Of a stretch of 64,000 bases of DNA, positions 44,499 through 53,096 are shown one piece after another (the stretch's first letter is position 1; each line of letters opens with the position of its first letter). This DNA is from Rhodovastum sp963709085 (GTDB lineage Bacteria; Pseudomonadota; Alphaproteobacteria; Acetobacterales; Acetobacteraceae), in assembly GCA_963709085.1 (NCBI GenBank), contig CAVPVB010000011.1, forward strand, positions 1-64,000, in the 5' to 3' direction. A program made the position numbers and the translations under genes. The notes beneath the pieces are model-generated. The model had not been told where the DNA came from, did no database searches, and saw nothing but the letters and a program-made list of their open reading frames with translations.

Positions 44499-45802
44499 TG
44501 ACGCACACAAGCCGCGGCGACGATGGCACCGCGGGTCTCGCCATTCAGCACGATGCGCCGCCGGGCCTGCCGGACCTCCCATATCGCCGCGTCGATGTCC
44601 GAAGCACGCCCGGTCAACAGCAGCCAAGCCACGACAGCCGCGGCGCTCCGCCCATAGCCCAGCGCGCAGCACACCAGCAGCGGACCGGCAGCGCGGTGCC
44701 GCTCGATCGTTTCCGCCGCCAGTCGCAGTTGCTCCGGCGCTGGCGCGACCAGGTCGAGCATCGGCACCGCGTGGTACGCTGCCACGCCGCGCGGGCGCGG
44801 CAGTTCGGCGCAAAGATCGAGCGTCGTCGCCCAGGCCGTCATGGTGCCGCGCGACGGTATGCGCCCCAGCAGCACACCGTCGCCGATGCTGACCCAGGCC
44901 GGCTCCGCGCGGGTCCACAGGCGCGAGTTGATCCAGGCGGCGGCGATATACGGGGCCAACAGAATGCGTACGGCGAGGCTCATCTGGCCGTCGCCTGCCT
45001 TCTGGAATCCGGCGGCGCCGAACAGCGCGTAGTTGCCGGCAACCAGGCCCAGCGACACGGCGGGCCACAGCAGCCAGAACCACCCGCCGCTGGCCATGGC
45101 GGCGAACGCAACCAGCGCGGCGCTGCCGGCGGTATAGAACCCGGCCAGCAACCACCGCCTGCGGTCCCTCGTCAGGTGGGCGGTTGCCAGCGGACTGGGC
45201 GCGCATTCCGGCCAGGCCCAGAGGCAGGCGAAGCCAAGCAGCGCACCGGTCGGCAGATCGAAGAAATGGTGCTGCCAGGTGGTTAGCACCGACAGGCCGA
45301 TCAGGGCGAACCATCCATGCAATATCCATCGCGCCCGTGCGGACGTATGCCTCGCGAAACGGTCCCACAGAATCACCAGCAGCGCGATGTGCAGCGAGGG
45401 CGCCTGGTTGAACGGCTTGTCGAACCGGCTCAGTGCGTCAAACAGCGCGCCGGCCACGCCATCCACCGGCGGGCGCGCGAAGGTGAAGCGCAGCGGCGCC
45501 AGGATGAAGCAGGACACCGCGACCACCTGCGCCGTCAGCAGACGGCGCACGTGCACGCCCAGCTCGCGTTCCGTGGTGCAGAGGAACAGCGAAATGCCGT
45601 ACAGCACATCGATCGACCAGTATGGAATGATCGTCCAAGGCACGAACGGAATTTGCCGCTCCCAGGCAAACACCACCGAGCCGACATGGTCGCGCAGCGT
45701 GGTGACGAAGGTGGCCGCTCCGTAGCTGAGGAAGAAGAACGGTCCGAGCAACAGCAGCCATCCGGCGGCGCGACGCCACGGGCGGCCGGGCACCACCGTC
45801 AC
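44495..45802 (-). CDS. ynbD: PAP2 phosphatase fused to a dual-specificity phosphatase domain (YnbD-like)
   Basis: The 435-residue protein has an N-terminal membrane PAP2 domain (KPFNQAPSLHIALLVI with PSxH; QHHFFDLPTGALLG) and a C-terminal dual-specificity/tyrosine phosphatase domain with the CX5R loop CALGYGRSAAAV. The same fusion is seen in YnbD of E. coli. The PAP2 part may dephosphorylate a lipid phosphate such as phosphatidylglycerophosphate; the second domain faces the cytoplasm. GTG start 45802 overlaps the upstream stop (GTGA). Confidence 0.85.
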   Translation of the reverse strand: MTVVPGRPWRRAAGWLLLLGPFFFLSYGAATFVTTLRDHVGSVVFAWERQIPFVPWTIIPYWSIDVLYGISLFLCTTERELGVHVRRLLTAQVVAVSCFILAPLRFTFARPPVDGVAGALFDALSRFDKPFNQAPSLHIALLVILWDRFARHTSARARWILHGWFALIGLSVLTTWQHHFFDLPTGALLGFACLWAWPECAPSPLATAHLTRDRRRWLLAGFYTAGSAALVAFAAMASGGWFWLLWPAVSLGLVAGNYALFGAAGFQKAGDGQMSLAVRILLAPYIAAAWINSRLWTRAEPAWVSIGDGVLLGRIPSRGTMTAWATTLDLCAELPRPRGVAAYHAVPMLDLVAPAPEQLRLAAETIERHRAAGPLLVCCALGYGRSAAAVVAWLLLTGRASDIDAAIWEVRQARRRIVLNGETRGAIVAAACVRQ

Positions 45803-47550
45803 GCGGCCGTCCGTTCCGCAAGGGATACGCTGAAGATGCCCCATTCGTCGATACGCTGGTCGAGCTTGCGGAACCCCGCCGCGGCGACCAGTTGGTCCAT
45901 CTCCGCCTGGCTGCGCCGGCGCATGATCCAGGCCTGTCCCTGCCGGTGGCTGGTCAGCGCGCGGGCAATCATTTCCAACTGCGGGTGCCATGGCTGGTTG
46001 GTGTAGACGAGGTAGCCGCAAGTGGGGATCGCTGCGGACAGCCCCTCCAGCGAGCGTTGCACCATGGCGTTGTCGGCGAACAATTCGTACAGCCCCGACA
46101 CGATACCGAGCGTCGGTGCCGGATCGATCCGCGCCAGCTGGTCACGGTCGAACGCGTCGCCCGCCTCGAACCGCGCGATGGACGCCAGTCCCTTCTGCCG
46201 GATCAGCAGCTGCCCGGCGGTGACGTTGATGTCGCTGTAGTCGCGCAGCTGAATCGAATCGGGCCGGTCGGCGGTGGTCTCCAGCGCCTCCAGCACATAG
46301 CGGCCGTGCCCGGCGGCAATGTCGACCACGCGCACCGCCATGCCTTTATCCCGCAGGTGCTGCATCGCCTGGCGCAACAGCTCCTCGACATGCAGCTTGC
46401 GCTGGCGGATGCCGCACCAGCCGATAGAAGCGAGATAGGCCGCGTCGATCAGCCGCCCGACCCGCCCGCGCCCGGCGGGCTGGTTGCGGTAGACATAATC
46501 GAGCGTCGAACCGGAATCGAACCCGGTGCGGTGGCCGAGGCGTATGCCGTCCGACACCAGCCCGCCCAGCTTCAGGCCGAGCCGCGTGGCCGCCCAGTAC
46601 AGGCCGCGCGCCGAGGCAAGCGGCAAAGGGGAAGCCAGCTCGTCGGCCTCGTCACGCGTGTATCCAGACCGGTCGGCCTCCAGCAGCGAGGGCCGGTTCA
46701 ATTTCTCGGCGAAGCGGGCGAGGATGAAGCGGCGGGCTTTCTCGATGGCAATTGAGCGGTCCTGCTCGCCCATTGTGTCGTGAAAGAAGCCAGGCAGCAC
46801 ATGGCGTTCCTTAACCGGCGTGCCGAGCCGCTCGAAGAAGCGGTGCTGCGGCGGGTGATGCACCACCCAGTCGGCGCCGGAGATCAGCAGTTGCGTAGGC
46901 ACGGTGATCGCCCGCGCATCGCTTACCACGCGCTCCGCTGCGCGGTAAAGATCGAGCAGGATGTTAACCGCGATCGGGCGGGTGATCAGCGGATCGGCCC
47001 GGTACGACGCGCTACGCGCCGGATCGTGGGTGAGAAATTGCGGCTTCACATAGGAATTGACGAAGAACAGGCCGCGCCATTTGTATTTTGCCGACAGCAA
47101 GCCCCGTGCGAACGGCACGTACAGCTTCACCTTGAAAGCCGGCGAGGCCAGCACCATGCAGCGTATCGGCGGCGCATAGTCGTGCACCCAGGTGGCGATC
47201 AGCACCGCACCGACGCTCTGGGCGATCACCGCCATCGTCTCGACGCCGATCCCATAGGTGGCGGCGACATGATCGACGAAGTCCTGCACGTCGCGGACCG
47301 AGGTGGCGAGGCCGGGACTGAAGCCGCGCGCGCCGGGCGAGCGTCCGTGGCCGCGCGCATCCCAGGCGAACATGGCGAACTCGGGCAGGTCGAGCTCGTC
47401 AGGCAGATGCGCCATGCGGCCGGAATGCTCGTGGCCGCGATGAAAAATCAGGATCGCGCCACGCGGATTGGCTGTTTCGGCGGGCCAGTAGCGATAGAAC
47501 AGCTCGACACCATCATGTGTACGGAATGTGTGGTCTTCGACCGGGCGCAT
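45799..47550 (-). CDS. ynbC: Bifunctional alpha/beta hydrolase / class I methyltransferase (YnbC-like)
   Basis: This 583-residue protein has two parts. Residues about 5-280 form an alpha/beta hydrolase related to monoacylglycerol lipases (FHRGHEHSGRMAHL; WDARGHGRSPGARG; nucleophile in IAQSVGAV; GFFHDTMG with the His). Residues about 380-580 are a Rossmann methyltransferase (VRVVDIAAGHGRYVLEAL). YnbC of E. coli is the counterpart. The substrate is unknown, but lipid acyl chains or lysophospholipids are likely from context. It follows the ynbA-like gene by nine bases. Confidence 0.85.
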   Translation of the reverse strand: MRPVEDHTFRTHDGVELFYRYWPAETANPRGAILIFHRGHEHSGRMAHLPDELDLPEFAMFAWDARGHGRSPGARGFSPGLATSVRDVQDFVDHVAATYGIGVETMAVIAQSVGAVLIATWVHDYAPPIRCMVLASPAFKVKLYVPFARGLLSAKYKWRGLFFVNSYVKPQFLTHDPARSASYRADPLITRPIAVNILLDLYRAAERVVSDARAITVPTQLLISGADWVVHHPPQHRFFERLGTPVKERHVLPGFFHDTMGEQDRSIAIEKARRFILARFAEKLNRPSLLEADRSGYTRDEADELASPLPLASARGLYWAATRLGLKLGGLVSDGIRLGHRTGFDSGSTLDYVYRNQPAGRGRVGRLIDAAYLASIGWCGIRQRKLHVEELLRQAMQHLRDKGMAVRVVDIAAGHGRYVLEALETTADRPDSIQLRDYSDINVTAGQLLIRQKGLASIARFEAGDAFDRDQLARIDPAPTLGIVSGLYELFADNAMVQRSLEGLSAAIPTCGYLVYTNQPWHPQLEMIARALTSHRQGQAWIMRRRSQAEMDQLVAAAGFRKLDQRIDEWGIFSVSLAERTAA

Positions 47551-47559
47551 AGCAGTCTC

Positions 47560-48180
47560 CTATCGCGCCACCTGGGCGGTGGCTTCGCCAAGCCCAGCGC
47601 GAACCCGGTTGACGACGGTGACGATGAGCAGCAGGGCAGCCAGCGGCATGAGCAAGCCGAGCCAGGCCGGCAGCGCGCCGCCGGCGCCGATCCAGCAGGC
47701 GAGCACTCCGGCGAGCAGGGCGCGATCGCTCTTGCCCAGAGGGCCGTCATAGCGACGCGAGGCGCCGATAGCAGACCCCAGCACCCCCGCGAACTCGGTG
47801 AGCAGTGCCAGCACCACCACGATCGCAGTCGCCGTCGCGCCGAACGGCGGAACGAGTGCAAACGGGAACAGGAGAGCCGCGTCGGAGACGGCGTCGCCAA
47901 GTTCGTTCAAATAGGCGCCGAGCCGGCTCATCTGGCCGAACTCGCGCGCCAGCATTCCATCGATCGCATTGAGCGCCATGCGAATCGCCAGCCAGAAGGG
48001 CAGCAGCAGAAACACCGCCGGCTGGCCACGAGCGATAGCTACGAACAGGCCGACCGCCAGCGAGCCGCTGGCCGCGGCGATGGTCACCTGATTGGCCGTG
48101 ATCCCGCTCGCTGCCAGCCGCGCCACGAAAGGCCGCAACAACGCCTGGAATCGCGGTTTCAGTGCGTAGAGCGTGACCAC
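47560..48180 (-). CDS. ynbA: CDP-alcohol phosphatidyltransferase (YnbA-like)
   Basis: The 206-residue protein has about six membrane segments and the family motif in the form NAIDGMLAREFGQ followed by GAYLNELGDAVSD. Two of the aspartates of the usual D(x2)DG(x2)AR(x8)G(x3)D(x3)D motif are Asn here, as I recall for YnbA-like enzymes. The family transfers a phosphatidyl group from CDP-diacylglycerol to an alcohol. The start is GTG 48180 after GGAGA. It is the first gene of the six-gene operon. Confidence 0.85.
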   Translation of the reverse strand: MVTLYALKPRFQALLRPFVARLAASGITANQVTIAAASGSLAVGLFVAIARGQPAVFLLLPFWLAIRMALNAIDGMLAREFGQMSRLGAYLNELGDAVSDAALLFPFALVPPFGATATAIVVVLALLTEFAGVLGSAIGASRRYDGPLGKSDRALLAGVLACWIGAGGALPAWLGLLMPLAALLLIVTVVNRVRAGLGEATAQVAR

Positions 48181-48388
48181 GAACGATCTCCGTTGACAGC
48201 GATTGCGGCGGGGCGGTTCGTCGGCTGCGATGACGCTGAAAGGACCGCTGGAAAGTTCAAAGGAGAGCGTGTCGTTCAAAAGCAATGCAAGGGACGTTAC
48301 CGAGGCTTGCCGGGGAACGCCAGCGAACTCTGGGCACCCGGATGTCGGCAGCGACCCCGGCCAGCGCCCCGAGGCGGCTTCCTGACGG

Positions 48389-49318
48389 TCACTCCCGCTG
48401 GCAGTGCGGAATAGCGGTGAAAAGCAATGCGACCCAGATGGCCATATCGCTGTTCCGGCCAAAATATTCCGCCGCCACCGGCGCGCACTCCGGCCGCGGC
48501 GGCGAACCGGCTCCTTCGCCCGCCAGCCAGTCGCCACAGTCATCGACATCGGTGCGCACTGCCAGCAGCATGTCGCCGTCCAGTTGGTCCGGCTCGTCCT
48601 CGGCATCGTGGGCGCGCTCGGCCGCGTCCAGACGGTTGTCAACGATCTCCCGGAGCGCGCGCAGGCAGGAACGCGTCGGCACCGGCCAGAACCAGGCATT
48701 GCCGCCATTGCCGATGATCGAGCGGTCATCTTGCGGAATTGCATCAAGACGGAAGCTGCGCTCGTGGAAATGCAGGCGCCAGACCGCGGCGCCCGTCGAC
48801 CCCTGCGCCTCCGTCGCCAGCAGTTGCAGCCTTTGCCCGGCGGGCGCGATGCGGCCGGTGGTATCGGTGACGCGGCGGCCCAGGCGCACGACCAGTCCCG
48901 GGGAAAAATGACACACGCGCAGGCGTGGCAGGCGGAACTTCAGCGGCTCTAGCAGTACGGGTGGCGTATCCGGCGCCAGCTGCGCCACCGGCCGCAGCGC
49001 GGCGGCGCGCTCGCGCCATTCTTCGGGCGAGGTCCGGCCCGCTTCCTCCGCCTCTTCGCGCCAGGTCAGCCCGGCCGCGGTTCGCGCACAGGGACCGCCT
49101 GCCGCCAGCGCATCAGCGGCGGTGCTGAGCCGCGCCCGCCGCAGCGGATTGTCGCTCGCCGCCCGCTGATCCCGCAATAGCTGCGCGGCCTCGGCACGAC
49201 ACGACAGGTCAGCAACATCGACCAGCGCGTCAAACGTCACCAACAGCGGTTCGACCGGTTCGTCGGCGAGACAGAGCAGCAGACCGGCGATGGATTTCAG
49301 GGCAGCAGCATTGTTCAT
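48389..49318 (-). CDS. Protein of unknown function between lipid and phosphate genes
   Basis: This 309-residue, mostly alanine/leucine-rich protein starts MNNAAALKSIAGLLLCLADE. The middle reads RLPRLRVCHFSPGLVVRLGR and WRLHFHERSFRLDAIPQDD; the end is IWVALLFTAIPHCQ. Not recognised as a known family. It reads in the direction of both neighbours and stops 208 bases before the lipid operon; its open frame extends upstream to ATG 49342, seven bases from the Pit stop. Confidence 0.55.
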   Translation of the reverse strand: MNNAAALKSIAGLLLCLADEPVEPLLVTFDALVDVADLSCRAEAAQLLRDQRAASDNPLRRARLSTAADALAAGGPCARTAAGLTWREEAEEAGRTSPEEWRERAAALRPVAQLAPDTPPVLLEPLKFRLPRLRVCHFSPGLVVRLGRRVTDTTGRIAPAGQRLQLLATEAQGSTGAAVWRLHFHERSFRLDAIPQDDRSIIGNGGNAWFWPVPTRSCLRALREIVDNRLDAAERAHDAEDEPDQLDGDMLLAVRTDVDDCGDWLAGEGAGSPPRPECAPVAAEYFGRNSDMAIWVALLFTAIPHCQRE

Positions 49319-49348
49319 GGGCAAGGTGGGCACCAGCATCACGCCGAG

Positions 49349-50350
49349 TCACCTGCTCAGCGCAACCGCGGCCCAGTAGCACACGGCTCCCACCGCCCCC
49401 GCGGCCGGCAGCGTCAGCACCCACGCCACCACAATGCCTCGCGCCACCCCCCAGCGCACCGCCGAGGTGCGTCGTGCGGCGCCGACGCCGATGATCGAGC
49501 CGGTCATCGTGTGCGTCGTCGAAACCGGCACGCCGAGCCAAGTCGCGCCGAACAGTGCCAGCGCGCCACCGGTGTCGGCGCAGCACGCCTGCATCGGCTT
49601 GAGGTGGGTGATCCGTGTGCCCATGGTGCGCACGATTCGCCAGCCGCCACTCAGCGTGCCCAGCGCCATCGCCGCCTGGCAGCTGAGGATCACCCAGAGC
49701 GGCACGTGAAAGTCGCCTTGCAGCAGACCCTGGGAGAACAGCAGCACGGTGATGATGCCCATGGTCTTCTGCGCGTCGTTGCCGCCATGCCCCAGGCTGA
49801 TTAACGAGGAGGAGACAAACTGCAGCGCCCGAAAGCGCCGGTCCATCGCGTACGGCGTTGAACGCACCGAACTCCAGGTCGCCGCCAGCACCAGCAGCAG
49901 CGCCAGGAAAAACCCAGTCGCCGGCGACAACACGATCGCCGAGACGACGGTGGTCAGCCCGCCCCACAGAATCGCGCCCGACCCCGCCTTGGCCATGCCG
50001 GCACCTACCAGACCGCCGATCAATGCGTGGCTGCTGCTCGAAGGGATGCCCAGCCGCCAGGTCAGCACGTTCCACAGAATGGCGCCAGTGAGCGCACCGA
50101 AGATCACCAGCTGATCGACCACGCCGGCCGCCACCAGGCCGCGCCCGATCGTGTCGGCGACATATAGGCCGAAGAAAAGGAAGGCGATGAAGTTGAAGAA
50201 CGCTGCCCAGGCCACCGCGACGGACGGCCGCAACACCCGCGTCGAGACGATGGTCGCGATCGAGTTGGATGAGTCGTGCAGCCCGTTGAGGAAATCGAAT
50301 GCCAGCGCCAAGCCGATCAACGCGGCTGTCGGAAGCGAAATCGAAGCCAT
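49349..50350 (-). CDS. pit: Inorganic phosphate transporter, Pit family
   Basis: This 333-residue membrane protein has the two PHO4 signature halves: FDFLNGLHDSSNSIATIVST near the N-terminus and SLGHGGNDAQKTMGI in the middle, and PSSSSHALIGGLVGAG and PVSTTHTMTGSIIG as the paired transport loops. Pit proteins import metal-phosphate by proton symport. The gene starts ten bases after its DUF47 partner, a common pairing. Confidence 0.92.
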   Translation of the reverse strand: MASISLPTAALIGLALAFDFLNGLHDSSNSIATIVSTRVLRPSVAVAWAAFFNFIAFLFFGLYVADTIGRGLVAAGVVDQLVIFGALTGAILWNVLTWRLGIPSSSSHALIGGLVGAGMAKAGSGAILWGGLTTVVSAIVLSPATGFFLALLLVLAATWSSVRSTPYAMDRRFRALQFVSSSLISLGHGGNDAQKTMGIITVLLFSQGLLQGDFHVPLWVILSCQAAMALGTLSGGWRIVRTMGTRITHLKPMQACCADTGGALALFGATWLGVPVSTTHTMTGSIIGVGAARRTSAVRWGVARGIVVAWVLTLPAAGAVGAVCYWAAVALSR

Positions 50351-50360
50351 TGCCGCGCGC

Positions 50361-50999
50361 CTAGACGTGTTCGATCACGATGCCCTCGATGACGTTGGCG
50401 ACGTCCTCGCAGCGGTCCACGACGGCCTCGATCATGTCGTAGACCTTCTCCACCGTCAGCTTCTGGCCCGCCGAGCCACTGCCTTCGAACAGCTCGCGCA
50501 GCCCGGAATCCAGCAGGGTATCGGCCTCGTTCTCGGCGGCGCGCACCTTTTTCTGCATCCGCGTCAGCCGCGGCACGCTGGTCGACAACGATCCGAGCAG
50601 CGGCATGGCGTCGCGGATTTCGATGGTGGCGCGCAGCGCGCACTCGGCCATGCCCAGCATCTGCGGCGTGAAGCTGATGTCGTAGCGGCGGATGCGCCGC
50701 CCCGCCTCTTTCATCAGGTCGATCGTGTCGTCGAGCGCCGTCGTCAGGTCCAGAATCTGCGATCGGTCGAACGGGGTCACAAAGCTGCGGTGGATCGCCA
50801 TGACGGTCTCGCGCGTGACCTCATCGGCTGCGTCCTCGAAGCGGCAGAGTTCGGCGTAGTGCGCGTCGAGGTCGCCGTCGCCGGCCAGCATGCTGCGGAA
50901 CGCCTCGGCGCCTCCCACGACGTTGCGCGAGTGCTCGCAGAACCGCTCAATGAAGCGGCCATCGTGCGGCATCAGCGATCGGAACATACGCATCAACAT
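50361..50999 (-). CDS. DUF47/PhoU-like partner of the Pit transporter
   Basis: This 212-residue all-helical protein (FRSLMPHDGRFIERFCEHS; RFEDAADEVTRETVMAIHR; ALDDTIDLMKEAGRRI; EKVYDMIEAVVDRCEDVAN) has the two PhoU-like helical repeats of the DUF47 family. Members are encoded directly before pit and are thought to control it. The start is ATG 50999; ATG 50993 is an alternative. It is cotranscribed with pit. Confidence 0.88.
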   Translation of the reverse strand: MLMRMFRSLMPHDGRFIERFCEHSRNVVGGAEAFRSMLAGDGDLDAHYAELCRFEDAADEVTRETVMAIHRSFVTPFDRSQILDLTTALDDTIDLMKEAGRRIRRYDISFTPQMLGMAECALRATIEIRDAMPLLGSLSTSVPRLTRMQKKVRAAENEADTLLDSGLRELFEGSGSAGQKLTVEKVYDMIEAVVDRCEDVANVIEGIVIEHV

Positions 51000-51223
51000 C
51001 TTGTCCCCGCGCCGGCATTCCGGCACGGCCCTTCCAACATCACAAGTTCGGCGACACTTGCCCGACACCAGCCTGCGCTCGCCGCAGTGACCCACCAACA
51101 CGCCACCGCCTGGCTGGCGACGTCGTTCGGGCCAGGATACAACCGACCCGAGCGAACCGTAAGGTCCAGCCATTCCTCATCAACGTCCGGCAAGCTTACG
51201 ACTTCCTTGCCGCGGATGGACGT

Positions 51224-51679
51224 TCATGTGCCGGCAGCGTCCAACTGAAGCAGCAGGGTCACCAGATCGCCCTCGTCAACAACCATAGCCGCCTGGCCAA
51301 GGGTGAACCACTCGCGCTTGCGTTGCCCGCGCTCCGGCCAATCATCCAGCAATTGGTCTATGCGCATCGAGAACACATCCACCTTGCAGTCTACCGCACG
51401 GCCTTTTGGCAGTCGCTTGAGGTAGCGATACGAACCAATACGCTTTGCGGCCATCTCGCCGATGAGTCCGGCCTCCTCGAATGCTTCCTTGGCGGCGAGT
51501 TCAGGCCCGGTGAGGCCCTTCTCGGCCCACCCCTTCGGCAGAACCCAGCGACCGGTCTCCCGGCTGGTGACGAGCATGACCATCCGCTCGCCCTCCCTCT
51601 CGGCGAAGGGCAAGGCGGCAAATTGGCGGCCTGGTGGATGGGGTTTGTCCGTGCTCTTGCGCGACATCGGCCTTTTCAC
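51224..51679 (-). CDS. NUDIX hydrolase
   Basis: The 151-residue protein shows the Nudix box as GWAEKGLTGPELAAKEAFEE followed by AGLIGE, with Lys in place of the Arg of REUXEE. A short C-terminal helix follows (WFTLGQAAMVV). The substrate cannot be told; diphosphoinositol or dinucleoside polyphosphate hydrolases share this form. It could fit the phosphate theme of the neighbours. Confidence 0.85.
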   Translation of the reverse strand: MKRPMSRKSTDKPHPPGRQFAALPFAEREGERMVMLVTSRETGRWVLPKGWAEKGLTGPELAAKEAFEEAGLIGEMAAKRIGSYRYLKRLPKGRAVDCKVDVFSMRIDQLLDDWPERGQRKREWFTLGQAAMVVDEGDLVTLLLQLDAAGT

Positions 51680-51726
51680 TCGTGCCGGCGCAGCCGCGTG
51701 TGCGATCTGCGCCGGCGCTCAATCCG

Positions 51727-52899
51727 TCACTTCCCAGCGAGCGCGGCCTTCCAGTCGTGGTAATAGTCGATGTCCTGGCTGTCGGGGTACCAGAGAAACA
51801 AGGGCGCATGCCCTTTCTGGTCGGTGGTGCCGTACTGCCAGATGATCTCCTTGGTCTGGCGGTCGATCACGATCACCCGCTCGCGCAAATCGTCGTTCAG
51901 CAGGATGTTGCCGTTGGGCAGTTCTTCCGCCAGAGAGGGATGATTCAGCGCCTTCTCGCCCTCGGCCTCGCGGTATTCCCAGACGATCTTGCCATTGGCG
52001 GGGTTGAAGATCACCACGCCACCCAGCTTGACGAAGTCGGCGACGATGATGTTGCCGTCAGGGGTTGCCCGGGCATCGGACGGATAATGCAGATGCGGCC
52101 CCTTGACGCTCCACACCACGTGGCCGTCGGGGCCGAGGCGGGTGATCCAGGCATCGGGGATTTCGGTGATCAGGAAGTCGCCGTTGTCGTAATAGTTGAT
52201 GTCGTTGGGGAAGGCGAAGCTGGCCGGCGGCGCATGCTGGCAGACGCCGGGCTTGCCCCACTCGGTCAGCGTCCTGGACGTCTTCGGGTCGATGAACAGA
52301 AGCCGGCAGTTGCGGATATCGGCAACCGTCATCCGCCCGTCGGGCAGCAGCCTGGCGTCGTCGGGGTAGTTCAGATACCCGGGCGCGCTGCCCCGCACGT
52401 CTGAGATGCCATAGGTCCAGGCCAAGGCACGCTTCTCATAGTCGATGAAATGGACATCGAAATTGTCCTCCTCGTTGACCACCAGCGTTTTGCCGTCGGG
52501 CGAGAAGTTCACGTCGTCGTTGCCGCGGTAGATTTTCAGGGCCGGCGAGGGAAACTCCCAGACGATGCGCTTGTCGGGGGTGACTTCCAGCAGGCGGTTG
52601 TTGCGCCGGTCGGCGATGATGACCGGCCAGGGCAGCGGCCCGGGCCAGGACGGCACCGGGTTGGCGCGCGTGCCCGTCGCCGGCGGCGGTGTCGGCAGCA
52701 TCACGCCGCTCGAGACGATGCCGGCGCCGATCATCTCCTGGGTCACCGTGACCGGGTGCACTTTCGCCTTCGTAGGCTTGTCCGGCGTGGCCTCGGACGG
52801 CGGCTCGGCAGCACTGGCTCCGAGGCCGACGGCAAGGCAGGCAGCGGCGGCCAGCAGGGCGCTGCGGGGCAGGATGGCACCAGTCAGGCGAGATAGCAT
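51727..52899 (-). CDS. Secreted beta-propeller protein
   Basis: This 390-residue protein has a signal peptide (about 1-30, cut near ASAAE) and repeated blade-like units: IIADRRNNRLLEVTPDKRIV, VNFSPDGKTLVVNE, DARLLPDGRMTVADIRNCRL, ARATPDGNIIVADFVKLGG, EELPNGNILLNDDLRERVIV. The pattern fits NHL/PQQ-like or arylsulfotransferase-like propellers. No catalytic residues are clear. It diverges from the Na/Pi cotransporter gene. Confidence 0.75.
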   Translation of the reverse strand: MLSRLTGAILPRSALLAAAACLAVGLGASAAEPPSEATPDKPTKAKVHPVTVTQEMIGAGIVSSGVMLPTPPPATGTRANPVPSWPGPLPWPVIIADRRNNRLLEVTPDKRIVWEFPSPALKIYRGNDDVNFSPDGKTLVVNEEDNFDVHFIDYEKRALAWTYGISDVRGSAPGYLNYPDDARLLPDGRMTVADIRNCRLLFIDPKTSRTLTEWGKPGVCQHAPPASFAFPNDINYYDNGDFLITEIPDAWITRLGPDGHVVWSVKGPHLHYPSDARATPDGNIIVADFVKLGGVVIFNPANGKIVWEYREAEGEKALNHPSLAEELPNGNILLNDDLRERVIVIDRQTKEIIWQYGTTDQKGHAPLFLWYPDSQDIDYYHDWKAALAGK

Positions 52900-53096
52900 C
52901 GCGATCGATCTCCTTCGCGCCGACGAATCGGCAAGAATCCAAAGCGTCTAAACCAATGGGTTCCAAGGAGCTAGCACCGCTTGCCAGGGGTCAGGGCGCA
53001 GCAAACTTCGGCTTCCCTTTCCCGGATACCGGGCTGCTTGCATCCCGCGCTGGCGTGACCCTTATCTTTCCGCTGCTGTTCTGCCGAACGAGGGCC

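Noticed and set aside
46780..48414. 544-codon forward frame opposite the lipid operon
   Set aside because: It is antisense to the YnbC-like and YnbA-like genes, and its composition (Arg/Gln/His-rich) is typical of shadow frames.
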